Notes: generated by a model not told the origin, from the letters alone. A DNA stretch of 64,000 nt from Companilactobacillus musae (GCF_003967595.1 NZ_BIFW01000002.1:248001-312000); one strand, 5' to 3'. Shown: positions 40,126 through 49,778, numbered from the stretch's first letter. Made by a program: numbers and translations.

Positions 40126-41475
40126 ATGGATAAAAAAGAACATATTCAAGCAACAACACCTGATCAACGGGCGATGTCAAAATGGGACATGTTTGCCACC
40201 TGGATTGGCGCTAATGCTAATAATGGAACTTGGTATATCGGTGGCGTTATCGCTGCTGTCGGTTTGATTAAAGCTTCAACATTACTTGTCGTTGTCGGAT
40301 CAATCTCCTATATTCTTTTAGGATTAGCGTCATACATGGGTTACAAAACTGGTTTACCAGCAATGACTTTAACAAGACCTTCTTTTGGAGTCAAAGGATC
40401 TATCCTGCCATCAATTGTCAACGTTGTACAATTTATTGGTTGGGCAGCCATCAATACTTTTATTGCTGCAACCTCGATCAGTTTTATTCTCAAAGACATC
40501 TTAGGATGGGATAATTCTTCATTCCATAATCAATTCAGTATCATCATAGGAATTGTAGTTATGTCTATTTTACATCTAATTAGTATCTCTTTAGGGGAAA
40601 AATCTGTTAAATGGATCGAACGAATCGGGATAATTCTTGTTATCATCTTAGTAACTTGGGAATCCGTTGTTGTTTTAAAAACTGTCCCATTCCACGAAAT
40701 CGTCAAGTGGCAACCTGCTACTAAATTCCAATTACCTAGTGGTAAAATTGTCGATATCTTAGCCGCCTTCAACTTAGCTTGGGTCACTGCTGCGGCTGAC
40801 TTCAGTCGTTTTACTAAAGACAAACATGCTGCCACTACTGCTTCTTTCTTCGGTGCTAATATTGGTTTATTCTGGTTCGCTTTTATTGGTCTGATTGCCA
40901 CAATCGCCACAGCTATCACCATCAATAAATTCGATCCCAACAATGCTGATCCTAGTACCATTGCCGCCAAATTAGGGCTTGGTATTTTAGCAATGCTTGT
41001 CATTGTAATTACTAGTACCACTGCCAATGCCGTCAATTTAATGGCAGCTGGTTCGGCCTTAACCAATATCTTCCATCGTTTAAAACTCACTCCCGCTCTG
41101 TGGATAGTAACCTTGATCGCTACTGTTATGACTTTTATTCCAGTTTACATTGCCAGTTTCTTGACTACTTTTGAAACATTTCTCGATGGTATTGGAATGT
41201 TCTTGGGACCAGAAATTGCTATTTTTCTAATTGATTACTTCTTTATCAAAAAGAAAAACTATCAGGTTTCTGAATTTTCTAAACCTCAAGGTGCTTACTG
41301 GTATACCAAAGGTATTAATTTTCTAGCTGTTACTACCTGGATTATTGGCGTTCTAAGTTACTTAGGATTAAACAAATTTAGCTTTATCGTCAATACTGTT
41401 GGGGCAACTTTCCCGGCTATGATAATTTCCGCCATTTGTTACTATGCTGCAGCCAAAATTAAAATCAAAAAATAA
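40126..41475 (+). CDS. codB: Cytosine permease
   Basis: Start at ATG 40126 (MDKKEHIQAT) behind GGGGG; an ATG six codons upstream would put that site inside the gene. The 449-residue NCS1-type carrier has twelve helices. It shows the family features SKWDMFATWIGANANNGTWY in helix 1, AMTLTRPSFGVKGSILPSIV and FNLAWVTAAADFSRFTKDKH. It imports cytosine for the divergent cytosine deaminase. Control by the PyrR-type attenuator links uptake to pyrimidine nucleotide levels. Confidence 0.94.
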   Translation: MDKKEHIQATTPDQRAMSKWDMFATWIGANANNGTWYIGGVIAAVGLIKASTLLVVVGSISYILLGLASYMGYKTGLPAMTLTRPSFGVKGSILPSIVNVVQFIGWAAINTFIAATSISFILKDILGWDNSSFHNQFSIIIGIVVMSILHLISISLGEKSVKWIERIGIILVIILVTWESVVVLKTVPFHEIVKWQPATKFQLPSGKIVDILAAFNLAWVTAAADFSRFTKDKHAATTASFFGANIGLFWFAFIGLIATIATAITINKFDPNNADPSTIAAKLGLGILAMLVIVITSTTANAVNLMAAGSALTNIFHRLKLTPALWIVTLIATVMTFIPVYIASFLTTFETFLDGIGMFLGPEIAIFLIDYFFIKKKNYQVSEFSKPQGAYWYTKGINFLAVTTWIIGVLSYLGLNKFSFIVNTVGATFPAMIISAICYYAAAKIKIKK

Positions 41476-41480
41476 TAAAA

Positions 41481-41530
41481 ATAGACTAATACACAAATGA
41501 TTTCTCATTTAGTATTAGTCTATTATTTTT
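41481..41530 (+). terminator. terminator after codB
   Basis: ATAGACTAATAC (41481-41492) and GTATTAGTCTAT (41512-41523), perfect arms, followed by TATTTTTG. Confidence 0.75.
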
Positions 41531-41570
41531 GTATTGATTATTGATTTATTTGCTGTAAAAATTTTGTAAA

Positions 41571-42986
41571 TTATTTAGTTGCACGTCGATGCCATAGAAA
41601 AATAGCAACCAGCAAAATCACACTGATCAAACATGAAAGGCCAAAAGTAATATGCATTCCATCAATAAACAATTGTGGATTTTGTGGTGTATACGATTTA
41701 ACTCGACTGCCATTAAGTAATGACATTGATCCAAATAATAAGGTCGTAGACATTGCTGATCCAACAACCATTCCTACTGTTCTGGCTAGACTATAAACAC
41801 TACCAGCCGAACCATAATCTTTTTCAGATACATTGCTCATTACCAAAACATTGTTTGGAGAATGAAACAATCCATTGCCTAATCCTGCCAAAGCTGCTCC
41901 AATTGCAAAAATCAAAATCGTATTATTAAGTCCACTAATAACATAGAAGATTTGTCCAAAACTAATAATTCCCAGACCAATTAAAGTTATCTTAAAAGGA
42001 TCATGATGATCTGACAAGCTTCCTGAAATTGGTGCTACAAATAACTGTACTACAGGAAAAATCAATAAGAAAAAGCCACTGAATAAAGGACTGAATTGTC
42101 GAGCATTTTGTAAATAGAATGGTGCAATAACATCAAAAAAGAAATCGACAATAAAGACCATAAAACAAGCTAACAATTGCATCGTAAACCATCTATTCTT
42201 AAACAATGAAACAGGTATTATTGGTGCAGACTGCTTCCCTTCATAACGATATAAAGCAATTAAAAGAATCAATCCCAGAATCGTCATTGTTAGAATACGC
42301 CAATCATTCCAACCCCATTGCTGACTCAACAAAATTCCTATGAACATACTGCTAAATCCAATCAGCAGTAAAATAGAACCAGTTAAATCAAATCCATGAC
42401 TAGGATATTTTTTATCCAATTTATTAGGTAAATATTTCAATAAAATAATCGTTGCTATGAAACCAATCGGTACATTCAACCAAAAAATTATGTGCCATGG
42501 AAAAAAGTTTAGCAAAATCCCACCGATACTAGGACCGATAATACCGCCAAGTGAAACAAATGATCCCATCCAACCTAGAGCTTGTCCGCGTCGATTGTCA
42601 GGAAATACTTCAACAATTATTCCGTTAGAAGTTGCCATTGTCATAGCCGCCCCTATCGCCTGTAAACTACGTGAAATAATTAAAGTTAACCAGCTAACTG
42701 ACAAAGCACACAAAGCAGAACTAATGACGAAAATAATTGTTCCCCACTTAAAGAATTTAATCTTACCGTATTTATCCCCAAGTTTTCCAAAAATCATCAA
42801 AGTACTGCTCATTACGATCAAATACATCGTTACGACCCAATTGATCAAACTCATATTAGTACTCAATGCCTTACTCAAGATTGGTAGTGCCACAGTTACG
42901 ATGCTACTATCTAAAGTAGACATAAAAATAACGATCCCAATACCAATTAGGATCATTGTTAAATTTCTATCTTTTATCTGTTTCAT
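41571..42986 (-). CDS. MFS drug transporter, DHA2 (14-helix) type
   Basis: Start at ATG 42986 (MKQIKDRNLT) behind TGAGGGTAA. The 471-residue protein has about fourteen helices. It carries the DHA2 motifs: STLDSSIVTVALPILSKALS (motif D1), GKLGDKYGKIKFFKWGTIIF (motif A), ALGWMGSFVSLGGIIGPSIG (motif C) and NVPIGFIATIILLKYLPNK. This group exports lipophilic drugs and dyes. It is divergent from a PadR gene, with a 16-bp AT palindrome between them, so PadR probably represses it. Confidence 0.92.
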   Translation of the reverse strand: MKQIKDRNLTMILIGIGIVIFMSTLDSSIVTVALPILSKALSTNMSLINWVVTMYLIVMSSTLMIFGKLGDKYGKIKFFKWGTIIFVISSALCALSVSWLTLIISRSLQAIGAAMTMATSNGIIVEVFPDNRRGQALGWMGSFVSLGGIIGPSIGGILLNFFPWHIIFWLNVPIGFIATIILLKYLPNKLDKKYPSHGFDLTGSILLLIGFSSMFIGILLSQQWGWNDWRILTMTILGLILLIALYRYEGKQSAPIIPVSLFKNRWFTMQLLACFMVFIVDFFFDVIAPFYLQNARQFSPLFSGFFLLIFPVVQLFVAPISGSLSDHHDPFKITLIGLGIISFGQIFYVISGLNNTILIFAIGAALAGLGNGLFHSPNNVLVMSNVSEKDYGSAGSVYSLARTVGMVVGSAMSTTLLFGSMSLLNGSRVKSYTPQNPQLFIDGMHITFGLSCLISVILLVAIFLWHRRATK

Positions 42987-43001
42987 AATTACCCTCAATA
43001 C

Positions 43002-43017
43002 TATATATTAATATATA
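43002..43017. promoter_or_regulatory. candidate PadR operator in the divergent promoter
   Basis: TATATATTAATATATA is a perfect 16-bp palindrome between the MFS and padR start codons. Its low complexity means a chance match is possible, but the position is right for a divergent repressor site. Confidence 0.45.
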
Positions 43018-43056
43018 TAGTTTAATATACATTTTCTAAAAGTAAAGGTGAATAAA

Positions 43057-43617
43057 ATGGCTCGTTCAAATACACTGCAATATATGATTTTAGGATTACT
43101 GACTAGACAACCAATGACCGGGTACGACATAAAGCAAACTTTTGATCTGGAAAAAGCTGAATTTTGGAGTGCTCCTTTTAGTCAAATTTACCCCGAATTA
43201 AATCGACTACTAAAAGGCAACCTAATTCATCTGATTGAAACTGATACGACCTCACGAAAAAAGACCTATCGCATTTCTACTCAAGGTCTGACACATTTTA
43301 ACGAATGGCTAAATGAACCATTGTCTACAAGTACTAATCAATTAAATAATGATGATTTCGTCTTAAGATTACATTTTCTAGGCAAAGAAAATTCAGATAC
43401 TTTGTTGTCACTTTTTCAATTAAGACGTCAAACTATCAAGTTGGAAATAGCACAATTAGAACTAGAATTAACTGAAGTAGTAAATCATCCCGAACAATAT
43501 GGCCATGAATTTATTATTAGAAAAGAGCTTACTAATAAAAAAGACGATCTTAAACTTCTGAATTCTTCTCTGAAAGAAATAAAGACCTCTTATCCTGAAG
43601 ATTATCCGCAAAAGTAA
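43057..43617 (+). CDS. PadR family regulator (long form)
   Basis: Start at ATG 43057 (MARSNTLQYM) behind AAAGGTGAA. The 186-residue protein has the PadR winged helix (LQYMILGLLTRQPMTGYDIK, FWSAPFSQIYPELNRLLKGN, RKKTYRISTQGLTHFNEWLN). A C-terminal coiled-coil domain of about 90 residues follows (LELELTEVVNHPEQYGHEFI), typical of the AphA/VirR-like long PadR class. It probably controls the divergent DHA2 exporter. Its last 68 bases overlap the 3' end of the convergent TetR gene. Confidence 0.9.
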   Translation: MARSNTLQYMILGLLTRQPMTGYDIKQTFDLEKAEFWSAPFSQIYPELNRLLKGNLIHLIETDTTSRKKTYRISTQGLTHFNEWLNEPLSTSTNQLNNDDFVLRLHFLGKENSDTLLSLFQLRRQTIKLEIAQLELELTEVVNHPEQYGHEFIIRKELTNKKDDLKLLNSSLKEIKTSYPEDYPQK

Positions 43618-44107
43618 TTTTAATAATAATCTGGGTTAATTCATCTGGTGTTTCTTTCATACCATTTTTTACCCAGCGTTTTAAAATTCCTTGCATCCCT
43701 AGCATAATAAAGGTGTCTTGATATTCGTTGAAAACCGAGGGGCGTTCCAATGAATGATTCATCGAATTATGCATCTTATCCAATAGTTTTGTCTTACCCT
43801 CGACAAAAACTAAATTACTGATTTGGGGATTTTCATAAAAACCAGTTAACAAGTTTCTAATCGCCTTAACCGGAGATATTCCTTGAGGCAAGTCGACACT
43901 ATTCAAAAATTCACTTTCGATTTTATCAACACACATATAAATATCATCATAATAGCGATAAAAAGTCGTACGATTGACTTTCGCCTTTTGACAGACCTCG
44001 GTGACCGTAATGGCATCGATTTTTTTTTGCTGCAAAAGCGATAAGACCGTCTTTTGGATATTCTTTTTAGTTTGTTGTGCACGCTTATTATTCTTTGTTC
44101 CGACCAT
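43550..44107 (-). CDS. TetR/AcrR family regulator
   Basis: Start at ATG 44107 (MVGTKNNKRA) behind GGGAGTGAAG. The 185-residue protein has the TetR helix-turn-helix (IQKTVLSLLQQKKIDAITVT, EVCQKAKVNRTTFYRYYDDI). The C-terminal helical region is of the Firmicutes TetR_C_8 kind. It is divergent from the MacB-like ABC transporter gene, and dyads lie between them at 44122-44136 and 44185-44195. The C-terminal 22 codons overlap the PadR gene on the opposite strand. It probably represses the ABC gene. Confidence 0.88.
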   Translation of the reverse strand: MVGTKNNKRAQQTKKNIQKTVLSLLQQKKIDAITVTEVCQKAKVNRTTFYRYYDDIYMCVDKIESEFLNSVDLPQGISPVKAIRNLLTGFYENPQISNLVFVEGKTKLLDKMHNSMNHSLERPSVFNEYQDTFIMLGMQGILKRWVKNGMKETPDELTQIIIKITFADNLQDKRSLFLSEKNSEV

Positions 44108-44121
44108 ATTCTTCACTCCCA

Positions 44122-44136
44122 AAAGTGCAACACTTT
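44122..44136. promoter_or_regulatory. candidate TetR operator 1
   Basis: AAAGTG-CAA-CACTTT, perfect six-base arms, 14 bases upstream of the tetR start codon. It shares the CAACAC word with the second site. Confidence 0.4.
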
Positions 44137-44184
44137 GTCTCAATTTGATGATTGAATTTTACAAATAATTTTTTTATTATATGA

Positions 44185-44231
44185 AACACGGTGTTGAAAT
44201 AATGACATTTTAACAAAAAACTTGTTATACT
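44185..44231 (+). promoter_or_regulatory. ABC transporter promoter with candidate TetR operator 2
   Basis: AACAC-G-GTGTT (44185-44195) is a dyad directly upstream of an -35 ATGACA (44202-44207). An 18-base spacer and an extended -10 TGTTATACT (TATACT at 44226-44231) complete the promoter. Confidence 0.55.
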
Positions 44232-44265
44232 ACACTAAAATCTTAAAGTCAGAGGGAAATAATTA

Positions 44266-46587
44266 ATGCTGGAATTAAAACATATTAAAAAGTATTACCA
44301 TGTTGGTGATTCTGTCACTAAGGCCTTAGACGATGTTTCGGTTGCCTTTCGTAAGCAAGAATTCGTCGCTATCCTAGGACCTAGTGGATCAGGTAAAACT
44401 ACTATGTTGAATGGCATTGGTGGGTTAGATATCTACGATTCCGGAGATCTAATCATCAATGGTAAATCTACTAAAGACTTCACTGAATCCGATTGGGACG
44501 CCTATCGAAATAATTCCGTCGGCTTCATTTTCCAAAGTTATAATATCATTGGTCATTTAAGCATTCTTGATAATGTCGAAATGGGAATGACTTTAAGTGG
44601 CGTGGGCAATGAAGAAAAGAAACAAAAGGCACGTGAAGCCTTAGAAAGAGTTGGTTTAGGTCCACACATCAACAAAAAGCCTAACCAGTTATCAGGTGGT
44701 CAACTACAAAGAGTTGCTATCGCTCGTGCTATTGCAAATGACCCTGAAATTCTGCTCTGTGATGAACCAACTGGAGCTCTTGATACTGAAACCAGTGAAG
44801 AGATCATGCAGTTGATCAAAGAGTTATCAGCTGAACGCTTAGTTATTATGGTTACTCATAACCCAACTTTAGCCAAAGAGTACGCTGACAGAATTATCAA
44901 TTTTGCTGATGGTAAAATCATTGACGATTCTAATCCATTTGTTGAAGATATTTCTCAAGACAATTTTGAACTCAAGAAAACTAAAATGACTTTCTGGACA
45001 GCCTTGAAGTTGTCATTTACTAACTTAAAAACTAAAAAAGCTCGAACGGCATTAACTGCTTTTGCTTCAAGTATTGGTATCATCAGTATTGCCATTGTTT
45101 TGGCCCTATCTTCTGGTTTCCAAAAACAAATCGACAAAACCCAAGGTAATACCCTTGCACAATTTCCAATTACTATTTCACAAACTGCTTCTAAGCAAAC
45201 AGCCCCAACTGATAAAGTAAAGAATTCTAATTCTAAAAAAGTTACCGCTAAACTTAGTCAACAGGAAAAATCAACACACACTAATAAGTTGAACAAGAGC
45301 TACTTAAATTACATTAAAAAGCTTGATCCTGAATTGAGCAAAGATGTTACTTATAACTACTCCACTGGAATGAATTTATTAACTAAAGATGGTGACAAAG
45401 TTAAAACTGCTCAATTTTCCAACACGAACAGTTCAAGCTCTATGAGCGGAATGTCTGCTGCTATGGCATCATCAACCGGTATTGGTGGCTCTGTTTATCC
45501 TTCGTCTGACAATAATGGCTTAACTTTCCTCAAGAAGCATTATAAAGTTATTGCTGGTTCAATGCCTCAGAATGAAAACGATGTTATTTTAATCGTTGAC
45601 CGCGACAATTCTACTAATATTAACGCTCTAAAGAATCTTGGCATGAACGTTAAAGATAATCAAAAACTTAATTTCAATGATTTAGTTGGTAAAGAATTCA
45701 AAATTGTTTCTAACAACGACTACTACAAAAAAGTTAGCGATAATCTCTACACGCCAAATTCTAATCTCTCCGATATTTACAATAATAACAATAATAAAAC
45801 TGTAAAAATTGCTGGAATTTTGAAGGTTAAATCTAAATCTTCAGAAAACATTCTTTCATCTGGTATCGCTTATAGTGACAAGTTGACCCAAGATATTATT
45901 CAAACCAATAAAAATTCTGATATCGTTAAAGCTCAAAAAGCCAGTGATGCCAATGTTCTCACTGGTGCTAACGTTGACGACGCTACTAAATCTACTTTAG
46001 TAAGCTACTTAGGCGGCTCAACAACGCCTTCAAGTATCATGATCTATCCAAATACTTTTAAGAATAAAGACAAAGTTCTCAATTACTTAGATAAGTACAA
46101 TCATGGCAAGAAGGAATCTAACAAGGTTATCTATACTGATTTGGCCGGTCAAGTTTCTAATTTAACTGGTGGTCTGATGGACGCTATCACCTATGTCTTA
46201 ATTGCCTTTGCTGGTATTTCGCTGGTAACAAGTATGATTATGATTGCTATCATTACTTATACTTCAGTTCTTGAAAGAACTAAGGAAATTGGTATTCTAA
46301 AAGCTCTAGGTGCTAGAAAGAAAGATATTACACGCGTCTTTGATGCTGAAACAACTATCTTAGGTGTTTCTTCTGGATTATTAGGTGTAATTATTGCTTG
46401 GTTAACTACCTTCCCTATTAATCTTATTTTGCAAAATATGACTGATTTGAAGAATGTTGCTCAACTAAACCCTGTTCACGCTTTAGTATTAATAATTATT
46501 AGTACTGTATTAACCGTTCTTGGTGGACACATTCCTGCTAAGATGGCTGCTAAAAAAGATGCCGCAACTGCACTTCGTTCTGAATAA
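44266..46587 (+). CDS. MacB-like ABC transporter, fused ATPase and FtsX permease
   Basis: The 773-residue protein opens with a LolD/MacB-type ATPase: Walker A GPSGSGKTT at about residue 39, signature [15 protein letters not shown], Walker B ILLCDEPTGALD and MVTHNP. A membrane helix near residue 265, a Ser/Asn-rich extracellular domain of about 340 residues, and three C-terminal helices of the FtsX domain (LGARKKDITRVFDAETTILG) follow. This mechanotransmission type exports peptides or lipids or gives antibiotic tolerance. The divergent TetR gene is its likely repressor. The extracellular domain has several SSSS/NNNN low-complexity runs. Confidence 0.9.
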   Translation: MLELKHIKKYYHVGDSVTKALDDVSVAFRKQEFVAILGPSGSGKTTMLNGIGGLDIYDSGDLIINGKSTKDFTESDWDAYRNNSVGFIFQSYNIIGHLSILDNVEMGMTLSGVGNEEKKQKAREALERVGLGPHINKKPNQLSGGQLQRVAIARAIANDPEILLCDEPTGALDTETSEEIMQLIKELSAERLVIMVTHNPTLAKEYADRIINFADGKIIDDSNPFVEDISQDNFELKKTKMTFWTALKLSFTNLKTKKARTALTAFASSIGIISIAIVLALSSGFQKQIDKTQGNTLAQFPITISQTASKQTAPTDKVKNSNSKKVTAKLSQQEKSTHTNKLNKSYLNYIKKLDPELSKDVTYNYSTGMNLLTKDGDKVKTAQFSNTNSSSSMSGMSAAMASSTGIGGSVYPSSDNNGLTFLKKHYKVIAGSMPQNENDVILIVDRDNSTNINALKNLGMNVKDNQKLNFNDLVGKEFKIVSNNDYYKKVSDNLYTPNSNLSDIYNNNNNKTVKIAGILKVKSKSSENILSSGIAYSDKLTQDIIQTNKNSDIVKAQKASDANVLTGANVDDATKSTLVSYLGGSTTPSSIMIYPNTFKNKDKVLNYLDKYNHGKKESNKVIYTDLAGQVSNLTGGLMDAITYVLIAFAGISLVTSMIMIAIITYTSVLERTKEIGILKALGARKKDITRVFDAETTILGVSSGLLGVIIAWLTTFPINLILQNMTDLKNVAQLNPVHALVLIIISTVLTVLGGHIPAKMAAKKDAATALRSE

Positions 46588-46594
46588 TCCCACT

Positions 46595-46632
46595 AAAAAA
46601 TCCCGAAAATCATAATGATTTTCGGGATTTTT
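46595..46632. terminator. bidirectional terminator
   Basis: A perfect 17-bp hairpin, AAAAATCCCGAAAATCA with TAA loop and its complement, lies between the convergent ABC and DegV genes. Confidence 0.9.
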
Positions 46633-46640
46633 ATTTTCAT

Positions 46641-47489
46641 TTATATTTTAACTACGGCAACTCCAATTAAGCCGGGACCAGTATGAACTCCTAATGCTGG
46701 ACCAACCTGTTCAATAAATTCCTGACTACCAGAAATTCCATTATCATGCAGGATATCTAACATATTTTTTCCACCGGCTTCATCAGCACCATGTCCAATT
46801 CCAATCAGATACTTTTGATCGTCACCAATAAACTTTTGGGCATATTCAAGCATCATTTTTTGACCCTTTTTCATCCCTCTAGCTTTAGCAGCAATCGTAT
46901 AAGTACCATCAGGTCGACAAGTGATGATGGGGGCTAATTTTAACATTCCACCAACCGCTGAAGCCACGGCGCTAATTCTTCCACCAGCTCTTAAATAAGT
47001 TAAAGTTGGAATACAGAAATAAACGATCGCATTTTGACACATTTTTTCAACTTGAGTAGCGACTTCTTCAAAATTCTTACCTGCGTCAACTAAATTTTTT
47101 GCACCAACGGCAATTAAACCTGAGGCAATTGCGACTACTTTCGTATCAAAATACTTAGAAACAAAACGATCATCATCTTCTAAAAAGACTTTCAAAAAAT
47201 TGAACGTTCCGCTCAAGCCGGATGAAACTGAGATTGAAATAATATGTGTATATCCATCTTCAGCAATTCTATCCAAAGTATTCTGAATTGATTCACCTGA
47301 TGGTAATGAGGTCTTAGGAATTTCAACTGGCAAATTTTCATAAACTTCTGCAGCAGTAATATCAACACGATCTAAATAAGTTTTATCATGGTAAGCAATT
47401 TGCATTGGTAATTCATAAATTCCAGTTTTTTCAAGATATTCCTTTGGCAAATCGCAACAAGAATCTACCAATACAGCAATCTTTTCCAT
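46641..47489 (-). CDS. DegV family fatty-acid-binding protein
   Basis: The 282-residue protein has the DegV pattern: AVLVDSCCDLPKEYLEKTGI, the PKTSLPSGESIQNTLDRI loop and ISISVSSGLSGTFNFLKVFL. The TLTYLRAGGRISAVASAVGG and HTGPGLIGVAVVKI segments contact the lipid carboxylate. Such proteins bind acyl chains and, as FakB, present exogenous fatty acids to the kinase FakA. The gene begins five bases after the DUF1836 stop with only a weak ribosome site, indicating coupled expression. Confidence 0.92.
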   Translation of the reverse strand: MEKIAVLVDSCCDLPKEYLEKTGIYELPMQIAYHDKTYLDRVDITAAEVYENLPVEIPKTSLPSGESIQNTLDRIAEDGYTHIISISVSSGLSGTFNFLKVFLEDDDRFVSKYFDTKVVAIASGLIAVGAKNLVDAGKNFEEVATQVEKMCQNAIVYFCIPTLTYLRAGGRISAVASAVGGMLKLAPIITCRPDGTYTIAAKARGMKKGQKMMLEYAQKFIGDDQKYLIGIGHGADEAGGKNMLDILHDNGISGSQEFIEQVGPALGVHTGPGLIGVAVVKI

Positions 47490-47494
47490 TTTAA

Positions 47495-48025
47495 TTAGCT
47501 CTTTTCATCTGAATTATTTTCAATCATTAAGATTTTTTTCGTAATTAATTTCGTGGCAAATGCCATCGTTACCATTTCAACCATCAAATAAGCAGAAGAT
47601 TGATTTTTTTCAGATAAAACTTGATTCTCTTCACGATGATTTAACATTCGCAAAGCAACTTCTTGTTTATCACAAAAGAAATCATAGGCTTGATCAATAC
47701 CACCATTTAAGCGTGTCATGACTTGTAGGCCTTCTTCTATATCGTTAATAGAAACGACTTGTTTTAAGAAAGTTATAGCAATCAAATAGGCTAAATGCTC
47801 ACGAGTATACCGTTTCTTTTCTGGATGAGGCAACAATCCGTTTTTGACATAATTATTAACCATCGAAGTCGTCACCACGGGACCATCATCCAACCAGATT
47901 GGACCAATATACTTATCAACTAGTGTTAATAATTGATCACGATATAAATCCAGTTCAGGAAGATCATCAAACCTTGGTAATCGAAAGTTTTCTATTTTGT
48001 CTAACCATTCTTGTAGTTCATCCAT
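47495..48025 (-). CDS. DUF1836 domain protein
   Basis: Start at ATG 48025 (MDELQEWLDK) behind AGGGG. The 176-residue protein has the DUF1836 core: LPRFDDLPELDLYRDQLLTL, VVTTSMVNNYVKNGLLPHPE, KKRYTREHLAYLIAITFLKQ, then VVSINDIEEGLQVM. This resembles a MerR-like DNA-binding unit. The C-terminal helix region (SAYLMVEMVTMAFATKLITK) is hydrophobic. Its role is unknown, but pairing with DegV-family genes is seen in related bacteria, and it may regulate lipid metabolism. The pair forms one transcription unit here. Confidence 0.85.
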   Translation of the reverse strand: MDELQEWLDKIENFRLPRFDDLPELDLYRDQLLTLVDKYIGPIWLDDGPVVTTSMVNNYVKNGLLPHPEKKRYTREHLAYLIAITFLKQVVSINDIEEGLQVMTRLNGGIDQAYDFFCDKQEVALRMLNHREENQVLSEKNQSSAYLMVEMVTMAFATKLITKKILMIENNSDEKS

Positions 48026-48129
48026 CAAAAAGCGCCCCTTTTGTAATTACTTTTATAATTTATCATAGTTATCTTAACTATTCAATCTAGTTTTTAAAAC
48101 TAGGTTGAATAATATATTATTTAAAAAAC

Positions 48130-48161
48130 AAAAAAAGCCTTGAATACTACTACTCAAGACT
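48130..48161 (-). terminator. terminator of the APC permease gene
   Basis: AGCCTTGA (48136-48143) and TCAAGACT (48154-48161) pair with one wobble. On the minus strand they are followed by seven T. The hairpin overlaps the stop codon. Confidence 0.6.
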
Positions 48162-49778
48162 TTCCTTCAAATCATGTTCTCTCCAGCCTAAAACAATAAC
48201 CATTGCCAGGCCGGCAGCTGTTAATAAAATGATATAACCAATATTACGACTGAAATCGCCACTGCCCAAGTACAAGTCTCCTAGTAGAGTAGCTAAAACT
48301 GCTACCCAGATACCAACTCTCTGAATCCTTGTAAAAGCTGTGCCAGTTTGACTGCGTCTTTCTCTCTTCGTAATGTATGGTAATACAAAACCTAAACCAA
48401 TTAAAACAATAATGGCTACAAAATTAATAACCAATTCATACCACCACATTGATGATCCAAAAGGAACATCTTGTGGACCTACCGCGGCAACCGTTGCTAC
48501 ACCAGTAAGAATCAGACACCACCAACCGACTACTAACGATAGAGTTTTATTTTTAATATAAACATATCCAGAACTGTACTTATCGTCATTCATTCTAACC
48601 TTAATAAAAGACCAAAAAATCCAACAAGTTACACCCGGAGAAATAATTCCATTAAGATTCAATAACCAATTAAAGATATCTTTCATATTTGGTAATAAAA
48701 TACCTAAGAACATAATGAAAGCACTCAATCCAACTGTTAAAAGATAGCCATTGATTGGTAACCCAGCTGAATTAGTTTTTCTCAAGAACTTCGGCATATA
48801 TTTGTTACCAGTATCAGAAATCAACATTCTCGTCATCGCATTTAATAAGACGGCTAACAGTGCAGCTAGATAGAAGATTTCAGTAAAAGCAAACAAATAC
48901 ATCAAAGTATTCCCCATATGAAATCTTTGACCTAAAGCTTGAAAAGCATAGTAAGATCCATTGATTTTTAGATCATCTGGTAAATGGTAAGCATTAAAAA
49001 ATACTCCCAAAGAAAATGAACCAAAGATAGTCAAGAATCCTGTCATAATCGACAACATAATCATAGCCTTAGGAAAATCTCGATTTGGATTACGCATCTT
49101 CGTTACAAATGGAGCAATTCTTTCAGCACCATTAATAGCAAAAATCAAAAATCCTAAAGTCGTTAAATAATGTAGATTAAATGTTGGCACAATTGTGTGA
49201 ACTGTTAAAGGCTTAGTGGCAATATGACCACCCATTCCTAAAGCTGTCACTGTCATAATGACAAATAAAACTGTCATTCCAAACATGGCAATTCCACCAA
49301 TTGTACTCAGTACTTCCAACGAATGCTCAAAGCGTGATTGAATAATTATGAAAAAGATAAAAATCAATAGAGTAAACAACGCAAAACGACTGTTCGACAT
49401 CTGCGTTTGTAATTTTGCATTGCCATTAACGACCCATCCCAAAGCCACAGCAATGGTATTGGCTGTATCTACCACATAGGGTATTGAAGCAGCCCAGTAA
49501 GTCCAAGCAGCAAAGTAACCTAAAAATTCTCCACTGGTTTCCCTGACCCACGATGTTAAACCTCCACCGTCGTCATCAAACGTAGAACCTAATTGTCCTA
49601 CCATCAGTGAATACGGAATAACATACATGAGAATCATGATGATCCAAGACGTTATAACGCCCATTCCTTGATTTTGGAAATTGTAGGTCAGATCATCGAA
49701 CCCAACAACTGTCACAAAATCCATAAGAGCCAACACTGGCCAGCTAATGTACTTCTTCTTTGTATCTAATTCTGTCAT
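48150..49778 (-). CDS. APC superfamily amino-acid permease
   Basis: The 542-residue carrier has twelve to fourteen helices. It has the APC opening ISWPVLALMDFVTVVGFDDL, the loop STFDDDGGGLTSWVRETSG, FAINGAERIAPFVTKMRNPN and RDFPKAMIML. This pattern is closest to the glutamate/GABA-type (YjeM-like) antiporter group in lactic acid bacteria. The substrate is not determined. It stands alone with its own terminator. The upstream gap 49779-50079 is AT-rich and holds a 10-bp palindrome TAAGCGCTTA (49898-49907) that resembles a weak catabolite-response site; nothing else is seen there. Confidence 0.88.
   Translation of the reverse strand: MTELDTKKKYISWPVLALMDFVTVVGFDDLTYNFQNQGMGVITSWIIMILMYVIPYSLMVGQLGSTFDDDGGGLTSWVRETSGEFLGYFAAWTYWAASIPYVVDTANTIAVALGWVVNGNAKLQTQMSNSRFALFTLLIFIFFIIIQSRFEHSLEVLSTIGGIAMFGMTVLFVIMTVTALGMGGHIATKPLTVHTIVPTFNLHYLTTLGFLIFAINGAERIAPFVTKMRNPNRDFPKAMIMLSIMTGFLTIFGSFSLGVFFNAYHLPDDLKINGSYYAFQALGQRFHMGNTLMYLFAFTEIFYLAALLAVLLNAMTRMLISDTGNKYMPKFLRKTNSAGLPINGYLLTVGLSAFIMFLGILLPNMKDIFNWLLNLNGIISPGVTCWIFWSFIKVRMNDDKYSSGYVYIKNKTLSLVVGWWCLILTGVATVAAVGPQDVPFGSSMWWYELVINFVAIIVLIGLGFVLPYITKRERRSQTGTAFTRIQRVGIWVAVLATLLGDLYLGSGDFSRNIGYIILLTAAGLAMVIVLGWREHDLKESLE

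Noticed and set aside
40530-41090. Long ORF of 186 codons antisense to codB
   Set aside because: It lies wholly within codB, has no ribosome site, and its composition is that of a complementary-strand shadow.
42457-43011. 184-codon ORF antisense to the DHA2 exporter gene
   Set aside because: It mirrors the hydrophobic coding strand and has no initiation signal.
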